Assembly: GCA_022844485.1 (NCBI GenBank)
Contig: JALHLQ010000015.1
Span: forward strand, 1 to 64,000
Direction of reading: 5' to 3'
DNA from: Xanthobacteraceae bacterium
GTDB lineage: Bacteria > Pseudomonadota > Alphaproteobacteria > Rhizobiales > Xanthobacteraceae
DNA: 64,000 bases
The position numbers and the translations under genes are program-made. Each line of letters begins with the position of its first letter. The stretch's first letter is position 1. The notes under the pieces were generated by a model. That model was not told the DNA's origin, did not search any database, and was given only the letters and a program-made list of their open reading frames with translations. Positions 51,238 to 60,185 of the stretch are shown here, one piece after another.

Positions 51238-54210
51238 GTGCTCATCAGGCGCAAAGACGCAACCCCGCAGCGCTCGAAGCTCACCGCGGCCTTCACGGCC
51301 ATGTCCGGTGGCGCGCTCGATCGCCGCACGTTCCTGAAACGCTCCGGCCTTGCCGCGGGCGGGCTCGCCGCACTCGGCACGCTCACGCCCGCCTCGGTGA
51401 AGCGCGCGGAGGCCGGTCCCATGAAACCCGGCGTGCCGATTGTTCTAAAGAAGAACGTCTGCACGCATTGCTCGGTCGGCTGCACCGTCATCGCCGAAGT
51501 ACAGAACGGTGTGTGGGTCGGCCAGGAGCCAGCCTGGGACAGCCCGATCAACCGCGGCACGCATTGCGCCAAAGGCGCATCGGTTCGTGAACTCGTTCAC
51601 GGAGACCGCCGGCTGAAATACCCGATGAAGCTCGCCAACGGCCAGTGGCAGCGACTCTCCTGGGAACAGGCGATCAACGAGATCGGCGACAAGATGCTGT
51701 CGATCCGGGAAAAGAACGGCGCCGACTCGGTCTATTTCCTCGGTTCGGCGAAGTTCTCGAACGAAGGCGCTTATCTTCTGCGCAAGTTCGCGGCTTTCTG
51801 GGGCACGAACAACGTCGACCATCAGGCCCGCATCTGCCACTCGACGACGGTCGCCGGCGTCGCGAACACCTGGGGCTATGGCGCGCAAACCAACAGCTAT
51901 AACGACATCCGCAACTCCAAGACGATCATCTTCATGGGCTCAAACGCTGCCGAGGCGCATCCGGTCTCGCTGCAACACGTGCTGTCCGGCAAGGAGATGA
52001 ACCGCGCCAACATGATCGTCATGGATCCCCGGTTCACGCGAACCGCGGCTCACGCCAACGAATATGTGCGCTTCCGTTCCGGCACCGACATCCCGGTGAT
52101 CTGGGGCATGATGTGGCACATCTTCAAGAACGGATGGGAGGACAAGCAATTCCTCGCCCAGCGCGTTTGGGGCATGGACCAGGTCCGCCGGGAAGTTGAG
52201 AAGTGGGATCCGAAGACCGTCGAGGACGTCACCGGCATTCCAGGAGCGCAACTCGAGCGTGTCGCGAAACTGTTCGCGACCGAGCGGCCCGCCACCTTCA
52301 TCTGGTGCATGGGCGCAACGCAACACACGGTCGGCACCGCCAATGTGCGCGCGTTCTGCAACCTGATCCTCGCAACCGGCAATGTCGGCGCCAACGGCAC
52401 CGGCGCCAACATCTTCCGCGGCCACTGCAACGTGCAGGGGGCGACCGATCTCGGCCTCGATGTCACGACGCTGCCGCTCTATTACGGGCTGGTCGAAGGG
52501 GCATGGCGGCATTGGGCGCGCGTGTGGGAGGTGGAATACGACTGGTTCCAGTCGCGCTTCGACCAGGTGCCCGAAAAGGGCGGGCGCAAGGGTCGCACGC
52601 GCAAGGAGAACATGGAGTTTCCCGGACTCACCTCGACGCGCTGGTTCGACGCGACGAACATGCCGGCCGAGCAGGTCGATCAAAAAGACAACCTCAAGGC
52701 AATGGTCGTCTTCGGACACGGTGGGAATACGATCCCGCGCATGCCGGAAGCCGCCAAGGGCCTGGCCAATCTTGACCTTCTGGTGGTCGCCGATCCGCAT
52801 CCCACAACGTTTGCGGTGCTCGGCGAGCGCAAGGAGAACACCTATCTCTTGCCGATCTGCACGCAGTTCGAGTGCGACGGGTCACGCACCGCGTCCAATC
52901 GCTCGCTGCAATGGGGCGAACAGGTCGTCAAGCCGATCTTCGAGTCGAAGAACGACTATGAGGCGATGTATCTGCTCGCGCGCAAGCTCGGTTTCGCCGA
53001 CCGGATGTTCAAGAACATCAAGCTCGACGGCGCGGCGCCGCTGGCCGAGGACATCCTGCGGGAGATCAACCGCGGCGGATTCTCGACCGGCTATTCCGGC
53101 CAGTCGCCGGAGCGGCTGAAGGCGCATATGAAGAACCAGGACAAGTTCGACCTGGTCTCGCTGCGCGCGGCGAAAGACACGCCGGAGGTCGGCGGCGACT
53201 ATTACGGCCTGCCCTGGCCGTGCTGGGGTACGCCTGCGGTCAAACATCCGGGCACGCACACGCTCTACAACACCAACCTTCATGTGAAGGATGGCGGCGG
53301 CACATTCCGTGCGCGCTTCGGCGTGGAGCGCGAGGTCACGCGTCCCGACGGGACCAAGGCGATGGAAACCTTGCTGGCCGAAGGCTCCTACAGCCAAGGC
53401 TCGGAGATCCGCGACGGCTATCCGGAATTCACCTACGGCCTGCTCAAGAAGCTCGGCTGGGACAAGGAGCTCACGGAGGCTGAGAGGACCACGATCGAGC
53501 GGATCGGCGGCAACAATCCGGACAATGTCGGCTGGGCCATCGACCTCTCCGGCGGCATCATCCGCGTGACGATGGAACACGGCGTCATGGCCTACGGCAA
53601 TGCCAAGGCGCGCGCCGTGGCCTGGAACCTGCCGGACCCGATCCCGGTGCATCGCGAGCCGCTCTACACGCCGCGCGTCGATCTCGTGGCGAAGTATCCG
53701 GCCCGCGCCGACGAGCGCACGTTGCGCATGCCGAATCTGCACACCACGGTCCAGAAGACGGCGGTGGAAAAGGGCATCGCGAGGCAATTCCCGATCATCC
53801 TCACCTCGGGCCGTCTCGTCGAATACGAAGGCGGCGGCGAGGAGACCCGCTCCAACAAGTGGCTCGCCGAACTGCAGCAAGACATGTTCGTCGAGATCAA
53901 TCCGGCGGATGCCTCCTCGCGCAACATCAGGGACGGACAATGGGTGCTCGTGTCCGGACCGGAAATGGAAGCGGGCAAGGCCACGCGCGTAAAGGCGCTC
54001 GTGACCGAACGCGTCGGGCGTGGCGTCGCCTTCATGCCGTTCCACTTCGCCGGCTGGTTCCAACAGGTCGATCAGCGTTCGAAGTATCCGTCGGGGACGG
54101 ACCCGATCGTGCTTGGCGAGTCCGTCAACACGGTCACCACCTACGGTTTCGATCCGGTAACCGCAATGCACGAAGGCAAGGTCACGCTTTGCCAAATTCG
54201 GGCGGCGTGA
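51238..54210 (+). CDS. fdhA: Formate dehydrogenase catalytic subunit (Mo-bisMGD, cysteine type)
   Basis: A 990-residue periplasmic molybdoenzyme that oxidises formate to CO2. The Tat signal is LDRRTFLKRSGLAAGG. The N-terminal [4Fe-4S] motif reads VCTHCSVGCTVIAEVQ with the fourth Cys in GTHCAKGAS. The molybdenum ligand is Cys200 (ARICHSTTV), encoded by TGC; the homologous E. coli FdnG residue is selenocysteine. His201 and the Arg in the RFTRTAA region fit the active site. The C-terminal molydopterin-binding domain ends near GDPIVLGESVNTVTTYGF-type sequence. The GTG start has GGAGG upstream. Confidence 0.93.
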   Translation: MLIRRKDATPQRSKLTAAFTAMSGGALDRRTFLKRSGLAAGGLAALGTLTPASVKRAEAGPMKPGVPIVLKKNVCTHCSVGCTVIAEVQNGVWVGQEPAWDSPINRGTHCAKGASVRELVHGDRRLKYPMKLANGQWQRLSWEQAINEIGDKMLSIREKNGADSVYFLGSAKFSNEGAYLLRKFAAFWGTNNVDHQARICHSTTVAGVANTWGYGAQTNSYNDIRNSKTIIFMGSNAAEAHPVSLQHVLSGKEMNRANMIVMDPRFTRTAAHANEYVRFRSGTDIPVIWGMMWHIFKNGWEDKQFLAQRVWGMDQVRREVEKWDPKTVEDVTGIPGAQLERVAKLFATERPATFIWCMGATQHTVGTANVRAFCNLILATGNVGANGTGANIFRGHCNVQGATDLGLDVTTLPLYYGLVEGAWRHWARVWEVEYDWFQSRFDQVPEKGGRKGRTRKENMEFPGLTSTRWFDATNMPAEQVDQKDNLKAMVVFGHGGNTIPRMPEAAKGLANLDLLVVADPHPTTFAVLGERKENTYLLPICTQFECDGSRTASNRSLQWGEQVVKPIFESKNDYEAMYLLARKLGFADRMFKNIKLDGAAPLAEDILREINRGGFSTGYSGQSPERLKAHMKNQDKFDLVSLRAAKDTPEVGGDYYGLPWPCWGTPAVKHPGTHTLYNTNLHVKDGGGTFRARFGVEREVTRPDGTKAMETLLAEGSYSQGSEIRDGYPEFTYGLLKKLGWDKELTEAERTTIERIGGNNPDNVGWAIDLSGGIIRVTMEHGVMAYGNAKARAVAWNLPDPIPVHREPLYTPRVDLVAKYPARADERTLRMPNLHTTVQKTAVEKGIARQFPIILTSGRLVEYEGGGEETRSNKWLAELQQDMFVEINPADASSRNIRDGQWVLVSGPEMEAGKATRVKALVTERVGRGVAFMPFHFAGWFQQVDQRSKYPSGTDPIVLGESVNTVTTYGFDPVTAMHEGKVTLCQIRAA

Positions 54211-54223
54211 GGGAGACTGAACA

Positions 54224-54820
54224 ATGGCTCGAATGAAATTCCTCTGCGACGCCGACCGTTGCATCGAGTGCAACGCTTGCGTCACCGCCTGCAAGAACGA
54301 GCACGAAGTGCCGTGGGGCATCAACCGCCGGCGCGTCGTCACGATCAACGACGGCAAGCCGGGCGAGCGGTCGATCTCGATGGCCTGCATGCACTGCACG
54401 GATGCCCCTTGTGCGTCCGTGTGCCCGACAAACTGCTTCTACACGACGGCCGACGGCGTCGTGCTGCATTCGAAGGAACTGTGCATCGGGTGCGGCTATT
54501 GCTTCTATGCCTGCCCGTTCGGCGCGCCGCAGTATCCGCGCGTCGGCAATTTCGGCTCGCGCGGCAAGATGGATAAGTGCACCTTCTGCGCCGGCGGACC
54601 GGAGGCGGATTCGACGCCCGCGGAATATGCCAGCTACGGTTCGAACCGGCTCGCCGAAGGCAAGCTCCCCCTCTGCGCCGAGATGTGCTCGACCAAATCG
54701 CTCCTGGCGGGCGACGGCGAAATCATCGCGCAGATCTACAAGGAGCGCGTCACGCGGCGCGGCTACGGCTCCGGCGCATGGGGCTGGAAGACGGCGTACA
54801 AGGAGACGGTCGCGATCTGA
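54224..54820 (+). CDS. fdhB: Formate dehydrogenase iron-sulfur subunit
   Basis: A 198-residue ferredoxin-type beta subunit with four [4Fe-4S] cluster motifs: CIECNACVTACKNEHEVPWG, CMHCTDAPCASVCPTNC, CIGCGYCFYACPFG and KCTFCAGG with the later Cys in LCAEMCSTKS. It moves electrons from the molybdenum subunit to the membrane cytochrome b. It has no signal peptide of its own, so it probably crosses with FdhA via Tat. It lies 13 bases after fdhA with GGGAG upstream. Confidence 0.93.
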   Translation: MARMKFLCDADRCIECNACVTACKNEHEVPWGINRRRVVTINDGKPGERSISMACMHCTDAPCASVCPTNCFYTTADGVVLHSKELCIGCGYCFYACPFGAPQYPRVGNFGSRGKMDKCTFCAGGPEADSTPAEYASYGSNRLAEGKLPLCAEMCSTKSLLAGDGEIIAQIYKERVTRRGYGSGAWGWKTAYKETVAI

Positions 54821-54932
54821 GCCCATCCGTTTTCCTGGCCCTTGCGCGACGTGAGGGCCAGGATCGACAAGACCCGCCGCGCGGCCGCTGGACGCCGATT
54901 GCGGACAACGAACGAGGAAAAGGAGGGGTTCA

Positions 54933-55964
54933 ATGATCCGATTTTCAACGTTGCGGGTGCTGATCGCCGCTTTTGCGATCGCGTTTGTCCCCGCCGTCTC
55001 GGCGCCGGCGGGCGCGCAGCAGCCGACATCGGTCAATCCAACCGCCAGCTCGGTGCAGGAGCAGCAGCTCCTGAACACGCTGCGTTCCGGCGACGTCATC
55101 GCCGGACGCGGCACCATTCCCGACCCGCGCGCCCATACGCTGATTCAGCCGGGCGGCCGCGAGTGGACCTACACGCATCAGGTGACGATGCATTGGATCG
55201 GCGCGATCGCGATCCTCGGCATGATCGCGGTGCTTGTCGCCTGGCGGTTAGCGAAAGGCGCGGTGAAGCTCGATCACGGGTATTCGGGCGTGAAGATCAC
55301 ACGCTTTACCGGCTTTGAGCGCTTCATCCACTGGTTCACCGCCGTGTCATTCATCGTACTTGCGCTGTCCGGGCTGAACATCACGTTCGGCAAGACGTTG
55401 CTTCTGCCGCTGGTCGGGCCGGAAGCCTTTGCGTGGCTGTCACAATGGGGCAAATACGCGCACAACTACCTCTCCTTCCCCTTCATGCTCGGCCTGCTCG
55501 TGTTGATCGGCATGTGGGCGCTCCACAATCTCCCGAACAAGGCAGACTTGCAGTGGATCAAGGAGGGCGGCGGCCTGATCCCCGGCAAGCATCCGGCGGC
55601 CGGCAAATTCAATGCCGGCCAGAAGATCATCTATTGGACGGTGGTACTGAGCGGCATCGCGCTGTCGATCACCGGCGTGTTCCTCCTGTTCCCGTTCAAC
55701 TTCGCAGCGACGGTGTCGGGAATGCAGCTCGTACAAATCATCCACGGGATCGTCGGCATGATCCTGGTCGGCGTGATGGTCGCGCATATCTACATCGGCA
55801 CGCCGGTGGGAATGGAGGGCGCGTTCCCCGCCATGGGCAGCGGCGAGGTGGACCTCAACTGGGCCAAGCAACATCACTCGCTCTGGGTCGAGGAGGAGAT
55901 GAGGGGTCGTGGGAAGCCGACCGCGCGTCCGCAAATGCCTCCCAGTGCGATCCCGGCGGAGTAA
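54933..55964 (+). CDS. fdhC: Formate dehydrogenase cytochrome b subunit
   Basis: A 343-residue gamma subunit. A cleavable signal peptide (LIAAFAIAFVPAVSAPAGAQQ) and ~75-residue periplasmic extension precede four to five membrane helices. Heme-ligand histidines are in FERFIHWFTAVSF, KYAHNYLSFPFM and QIIHGIVGMILVGVMVAHIYIGT. It anchors the enzyme and reduces quinone on the membrane. AAGGAGG lies a few bases before the ATG. The ~110-base gap after fdhB contains no gene. A strong terminator follows. Confidence 0.92.
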   Translation: MIRFSTLRVLIAAFAIAFVPAVSAPAGAQQPTSVNPTASSVQEQQLLNTLRSGDVIAGRGTIPDPRAHTLIQPGGREWTYTHQVTMHWIGAIAILGMIAVLVAWRLAKGAVKLDHGYSGVKITRFTGFERFIHWFTAVSFIVLALSGLNITFGKTLLLPLVGPEAFAWLSQWGKYAHNYLSFPFMLGLLVLIGMWALHNLPNKADLQWIKEGGGLIPGKHPAAGKFNAGQKIIYWTVVLSGIALSITGVFLLFPFNFAATVSGMQLVQIIHGIVGMILVGVMVAHIYIGTPVGMEGAFPAMGSGEVDLNWAKQHHSLWVEEEMRGRGKPTARPQMPPSAIPAE

Positions 55965-55994
55965 ATACGCCGCTTTCGGGCGCAAGTCAGCCCA

Positions 55995-56025
55995 AGCCGC
56001 CCGGCATTGCGGGCGGCTTTTTTTT
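55995..56025 (+). terminator. Rho-independent terminator of the fdh operon
   Basis: A perfect 9-bp stem (AGCCGCCCG/CGGGCGGCT) with a 6-base loop followed by a run of eight T. It lies 30 bases after the cytochrome b stop and ends the fdhABC transcript before mobB. Confidence 0.95.
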
Positions 56026-56132
56026 GAAGCAGGGCTGCGGGTCGCCGCCCCTTGAAAAGGGCAGGCCGGTTTGCGAAGCAATCCGGCAGGGATTGGCTTC
56101 TGATCGAATGGTGCAATGCTCAGGACAGCATT

Positions 56133-56693
56133 ATGCGCGTAATCGGATTGGCCGGCTGGAGCGGGGCGGGGAAGACCACGCTGCTCGCCAAGCTGATCCC
56201 TTTCCTCGCGGCGCGCGGGCTCACGGTCTCGACGCTCAAGCATGCGCATCACGCCTTCGACATCGATCAGCCGGGAAAGGATTCGTTCGAGCATCGCGCT
56301 TCGGGCGCAAGGGAGGTCTTGATCTCCTCCGCTCGCCGCTACGCGCTCGTGCATGAGCTGACCGGCGGTGAGACGGAAGCGACGCTCGCCGACCTGTTGC
56401 GCAGGCTTTCTCCCGTCGATCTCGTCATCGTGGAAGGCTTCAAGGCCTATGCGCATCCGAAGATCGAACTTCACCGCGCGGCGAACCGAAAGCCGCTGCT
56501 CTTCGGCGAAGCGCCGAACATCCGCGCGATTGCCACGGACACGGCGCTCGAGGTGCCGGTGCCGGTGGTGGATCTCGACAATGTCGCGGCGATCGCCGAT
56601 CTCGTGCTTGCGCTGGCCGAGCCGATTGAAACCGTTCTCGCCGCGCTCGGGGCCGCGCCGGCTCCCGAGCGGATCAAGCTGCGGCGCTCCTGA
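56133..56693 (+). CDS. mobB: Molybdopterin-guanine dinucleotide biosynthesis protein MobB
   Basis: A 186-residue GTP-binding protein. The P-loop is GWSGAGKTTLLAKLIP, with LKHAHHAFDIDQPGKDSFEHRASGA as the family's second motif, and LVIVEGFKAYAHPKIELHR. MobB assists MobA in making the bis-MGD cofactor that FdhA needs. The ATG at 56133 is chosen by family alignment; the track ORF starts 27 codons early within the post-terminator region. Confidence 0.93.
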   Translation: MRVIGLAGWSGAGKTTLLAKLIPFLAARGLTVSTLKHAHHAFDIDQPGKDSFEHRASGAREVLISSARRYALVHELTGGETEATLADLLRRLSPVDLVIVEGFKAYAHPKIELHRAANRKPLLFGEAPNIRAIATDTALEVPVPVVDLDNVAAIADLVLALAEPIETVLAALGAAPAPERIKLRRS

Positions 56694-56826
56694 TTATCCC
56701 GCGCCCTGCAAGAGTGAGTGCCCCGGCCGACGCGAAGGCGAAGTTCGCCTGACGGCCGGGGCTTTCAGGGGAGGGATTCGAACCGCGCAATGCTGTAAGA
56801 CAGAGCCGAACCGGAGCCCCCTTTTC

Positions 56827-58080
56827 ATGGCCCAACTCTCCGACGATTGTTTCGCCTTTGGCGGCAAGCTGATGTCGGTCGACGAGTCGGTCGCGCTGAT
56901 TGCGGAGCGCGTGGCGCCGGTCGTCGAGACGGAAACACTCGGCCTGGACGAGGCCGACGGGCGCATCCTGGCGGGCGATGTGGTCGCGCCGATCAACCTG
57001 CCGTCGTTCGACAATTCCGCCGTCGACGGCTACGCGGTGCGCCATGCGGACTTGAACGCCGATGCGGAGACCGTGCTGCCGGTGCGGGGCCGCGTGGCCG
57101 CGGGCGCGGGTGCGAGCGACGCCTTCGAAGGGGGCACCGCGGTGCGCATCTTCACCGGCGCGCCGATGCCGGAGGGCACGGACACTGTCTTCATGCAGGA
57201 GGATGTGCAAACGGAGGACCGGCAGGTGCGCCTGCCAAGCGGGCTCAAACGCGGTGCAAACCGGCGGCTTACCGGCGAGGACGTGCAGAAAGGGGCGCGC
57301 GTGCTCCAGGGAGGCCGCAGGCTTGCGCCGCAGGATATCGGGCTGATCGCCGGGCTCGGCCTGACAACGGTCGCGGTGCGCAGGCGCGTGAAGGTCGCCG
57401 TGTTCTCGACGGGAAACGAGCTCGTCTCGCCCGGCGAGCCGTTGCGGCCGGCCGCGCTCTACGACTCGAACCGGTTCGTGCTTGCCGCGCTGTTGCGGCG
57501 GCTCGGCGCGGAGGTGACCGATCTCGGCATCCTGCACGACGACCCGGCGGTGGTCGCACGCGCGCTAGGCGACGCTGCATCCGGGCACGATCTCATCCTG
57601 ACCTCGGGCGGCGTTTCGACGGGTGAGGAAGACCACGTGAAAGCCGCGGTCGAGCACGCCGGCTCGCTCGTGTTCTGGCGGCTCGCGATCAAGCCCGGGC
57701 GCCCGGTGGCGATGGGCCTTGTCGACGGCACGCCCCTGGTCGGGTTGCCGGGAAACCCGGTCGCGGTGTTCGTCACCTTCGCGAACGTCGTGCGCCCGCT
57801 CGTCCAGCGGCTCGGCGGCGGCGACATCGAGCGCATCATGGCCATGCCGGTGCGCGCCGGCTTCCGCTACAAGAAAAAGGAAGGCCGCCGCGAATATGTG
57901 CGCGTGAGCCTGGTCGCCTCGGCGGACGGCGGGATCGAAGCGAGGAAGCATCCGCGCGAAGGCGCAGGCATCATCACGTCGCTGACGGAAACGGACGGGC
58001 TGGGTGAACTTGCCGAACCCCTCACGCGGGTCGAGCCTGGCGATACGATCGGCTTCTATCCGTATGCGGTGTTGCGGTGA
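56827..58080 (+). CDS. moeA: Molybdopterin molybdenumtransferase MoeA
   Basis: A 417-residue MoeA. It inserts molybdenum into adenylylated molybdopterin. Motifs: FDNSAVDGYAVRHADL (domain III), RIFTGAPMPEGTDTVFMQEDV, STGNELVSPGEP, DSNRFVLAALLRRLG, LTSGGVSTGEEDHVK, and GLPGNPVAVFVTF. Start at 56827 (MAQLSDDCFAFGGKLMSVDE). It follows mobB after 133 bases, which contain no gene. Confidence 0.94.
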   Translation: MAQLSDDCFAFGGKLMSVDESVALIAERVAPVVETETLGLDEADGRILAGDVVAPINLPSFDNSAVDGYAVRHADLNADAETVLPVRGRVAAGAGASDAFEGGTAVRIFTGAPMPEGTDTVFMQEDVQTEDRQVRLPSGLKRGANRRLTGEDVQKGARVLQGGRRLAPQDIGLIAGLGLTTVAVRRRVKVAVFSTGNELVSPGEPLRPAALYDSNRFVLAALLRRLGAEVTDLGILHDDPAVVARALGDAASGHDLILTSGGVSTGEEDHVKAAVEHAGSLVFWRLAIKPGRPVAMGLVDGTPLVGLPGNPVAVFVTFANVVRPLVQRLGGGDIERIMAMPVRAGFRYKKKEGRREYVRVSLVASADGGIEARKHPREGAGIITSLTETDGLGELAEPLTRVEPGDTIGFYPYAVLR

Positions 58081-58118
58081 GGTTCTAAACGCTCTCCGCA
58101 AGGGAGACGGAAGCCGGG

Positions 58119-58298
58119 TCAGCTCCTGTTGCCTCGATACCAATCCTTGCCAACGAGGTTGTCGCCGGGATCGGCGATGCGGGCGCCGCCGGTGGTGAAG
58201 GCTTCGGCGGCGCGCTTCTGCCAGACGCTGTCGAGCGTCACGGCGACGCCGAGGGCCAGGATCAGAATTGCGGCCACGGATGCCATGAATGCGCGCAT
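58119..58298 (-). CDS. Small membrane-anchored hypothetical protein
   Basis: A 59-residue protein: one hydrophobic N-terminal segment (FMASVAAILILALGVAVTL) and a short polar part ending GDNLVGKDWYRGNRS. GGAGG lies about 8 bases before the ATG at 58298. Similar short proteins with a V.LD..Q..A..A..T.GARI pattern occur in Rhizobiales. Function unknown. It is convergent with moeA and precedes the palindromic elements. Confidence 0.65.
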   Translation of the reverse strand: MRAFMASVAAILILALGVAVTLDSVWQKRAAEAFTTGGARIADPGDNLVGKDWYRGNRS

Positions 58299-58412
58299 GA
58301 AATGTCCCTCCAAATTTGCCTTCTTTGTCCCAAGACGAGCCTGACCGAGGCGGAAGGAAAGTTCAAGCCCTCACGGTGACGCGGCATGCGCCGCAAAATC
58401 GGCCTGGGCGCC

Positions 58413-58488
58413 CTAGTGGTCCGATTCTAACATTCGCATCCCGTTGCGGCAGGCCATTTTGCGAATGTTAGAATCGAAGGACCACTAG
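58413..58488. repeat. 76-bp CTAG-bounded palindromic element, copy 1
   Basis: A long inverted repeat. The left arm starts CTAGTGGTCCGATTCTAACA and continues TTCGCA; the right arm is its complement with a 3-base bulge, giving 26 paired positions around a 21-base loop. Both ends are CTAG. It forms a tandem pair with the next element, separated by 13 bases that themselves make a CTAGCAA/TTGCTAG dyad with the flanking CTAGs. It resembles non-autonomous palindromic repeats of Rhizobiales genomes. Confidence 0.85.
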
Positions 58489-58501
58489 CAAATTCAAATT
58501 G

Positions 58502-58577
58502 CTAGTGGAGTTTTGGATTTGACATTCGCTTGTGAACCCGCCGCTAGATGGGGCGAATGTCAAATCCACTCCACTAG
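58502..58577. repeat. 76-bp CTAG-bounded palindromic element, copy 2
   Basis: Same length and design as copy 1 with a different arm core: CTAGTGGAGT, a 3-base bulge, then GGATTTGACATTCGC, pairing with the right arm over 25 positions. Outer CTAG and the inner ACATTCGC are shared with copy 1. The final CTAG overlaps the 3' end of mobA and supplies its TAG stop codon on the minus strand. Confidence 0.85.
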
Positions 58578-59209
58578 ATGTCAGGGTGCTGCCGCAAGAG
58601 CCGTTCCGCTTCGGCGATGTCCTCAGGCGTATTGGCGTTGAAGAAGGGATCGATTGGGGCAGCCGGCCAGGAGGCCGTGGCCACGCCGTGGCGTGCGGTC
58701 CATCGGTCGATCTTGCGCATGTCCTCGACCACCAGCGCGTGGCGCAAGTCGGCGCGCAGCTTGACCGGCCACACCCCGATCACCGGATGCGTCTGCCCGC
58801 CAGATTCGGCACAGGCCAGCGGCGTTTCGGCCTCTTCTCGCGATGCATGAAGGCGCGCGACAAGATCGTGCGGCAGAAAAGGCGAGTCCGCTGCGACGCT
58901 AACCACCCATTCGAGCGCCGGCGCGTTGGCCGCGGTCCAGTCGAGCGCGGCCAGAATGCCGGCGAGCGGGCCGGCGAAGCCCGGCACGTCGTCAGCCACC
59001 ACGGCCAGCTTCGCAAAGGCGAAGCGCGCGGGGTCGCCATTGGCGTTGAGGATCAGCGCAGCGCATTGCGGGCGCATGCGCGCGATCACGCGATCGAGGA
59101 TCGTGCGCCCGCCGACCGTCTGCATCGGCTTGTCGCCGCCGCCCATCCGGCGCGCCAGCCCGCCGGCGAGGAGAACGCCGAGCGTGGGGGGAATGGCGCG
59201 ATCCGTCAT
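58574..59209 (-). CDS. mobA: Molybdenum cofactor guanylyltransferase MobA
   Basis: A 211-residue nucleotidyltransferase that attaches GMP to molybdopterin. The N-terminal signature is [30 protein letters not shown]; the GTP-binding Asp is in VAADSPFLP; the C-terminus has [17 protein letters not shown]. The stop codon lies inside the palindromic element described above. It works with MobB and MoeA from the adjacent convergent genes for FdhA maturation. Confidence 0.93.
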   Translation of the reverse strand: MTDRAIPPTLGVLLAGGLARRMGGGDKPMQTVGGRTILDRVIARMRPQCAALILNANGDPARFAFAKLAVVADDVPGFAGPLAGILAALDWTAANAPALEWVVSVAADSPFLPHDLVARLHASREEAETPLACAESGGQTHPVIGVWPVKLRADLRHALVVEDMRKIDRWTARHGVATASWPAAPIDPFFNANTPEDIAEAERLLRQHPDI

Positions 59210-59233
59210 CTCGGAACGGCGTCCCGCGTCAGC

Positions 59234-60127
59234 TCAGTCTTCATACATGGCGGCCTTGCGGCGATGCTTGGCGCTCTCGTCCTCGACATAGGCGAGGTCC
59301 TGGTCAAAGACGATGCGGTCTTCGCCGGCGAGCGCGACGAAGCGCTTGCCGCGTGCGCGGCCGATCAGCGTCAGCCCCGCCTTGCGCGCGAGCTCGACGC
59401 CCCAGGCGGTGAAGCCGGAGCGCGACACGAGAATGGGAATGCCCATGCGCACGGTCTTGATGACCATCTCGGAGGTGAGGCGGCCGGTCGTGTAGAAGAT
59501 CTTGTCGTCCGGCGAGACGCGCTCCTGGAACATCCAGCCGGCGATCTTGTCGACGGCGTTATGGCGGCCGACGTCCTCCATATAGACGAGCGGGCGGTTT
59601 TCCTGCGCCAGCACGCAGCCGTGGATGGCGCCGGCGTCGAGATAGAGCGAGGGCGTGGTGTTGATCTTCTGGGTGAGCGCGTAGAGCCAGGACGTGCGCA
59701 GCTCCGCCTTCGGCAGCTTCGCATTCTCGACCACCTCCATGAGGTCGCCGAACACGGTGCCCTGCGCGCAGCCGGATGTTTGCACCTTCTTTTTGAGCTT
59801 CTGCTCGTAATCGGTCGCGCGCGCCGTGCGCACGACCACGACCGCAAGGTCCTCGTCATAGTCGATGCCGGTGACGACGTCGTCGGCGCGCAGCATGTTC
59901 TGATTGAGCAGGTAGCCGAGCGCGAGGAATTCGGGGTAGTCGCCGATCGTCATGGCGGTCACGATCTCCTGCGCATTGAGGAAGATCGTAAGCGCCCGCT
60001 CCACCGTCACCGCGGTCGTGATCGGCGCGCCGGTGTGGTCGATTCCCTGCACGCGCTCGGTCAGCCGGGGGTCGGCGGGGTCGGGGCGGATCAGGTAGTC
60101 ATCGAGCGGGTTGTTCGGGTCGCGCAT
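59234..60127 (-). CDS. fdhD: Formate dehydrogenase sulfurtransferase FdhD
   Basis: A 297-residue FdhD, the sulfur carrier that makes the molybdenum centre of formate dehydrogenase active. It includes EFLALGYLLNQNML (family: GFL.TEGI), the loop TSGCAQGTVFGD, and YMEDVGRHNAVDKIAGW, and SRSGFTAWGVELARKAGLTLIGRARGKRF. The E. coli protein uses a C-x-x-C pair in that loop; here the second Cys is Gly (C-A-Q-G). It lies 24 bases before mobA on the same strand, so the two are probably co-transcribed. Confidence 0.92.
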   Translation of the reverse strand: MRDPNNPLDDYLIRPDPADPRLTERVQGIDHTGAPITTAVTVERALTIFLNAQEIVTAMTIGDYPEFLALGYLLNQNMLRADDVVTGIDYDEDLAVVVVRTARATDYEQKLKKKVQTSGCAQGTVFGDLMEVVENAKLPKAELRTSWLYALTQKINTTPSLYLDAGAIHGCVLAQENRPLVYMEDVGRHNAVDKIAGWMFQERVSPDDKIFYTTGRLTSEMVIKTVRMGIPILVSRSGFTAWGVELARKAGLTLIGRARGKRFVALAGEDRIVFDQDLAYVEDESAKHRRKAAMYED

Positions 60128-60185
60128 GGCGCGAATATACGGGCTCGCGTCGGGGGCCGCTATGGACAGGATGCCCCGTTTCGGC

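Noticed and set aside
51835-51837. Selenocysteine at the FdhA active site
   Set aside because: The codon is TGC (cysteine), and no SECIS-like hairpin is needed or evident.
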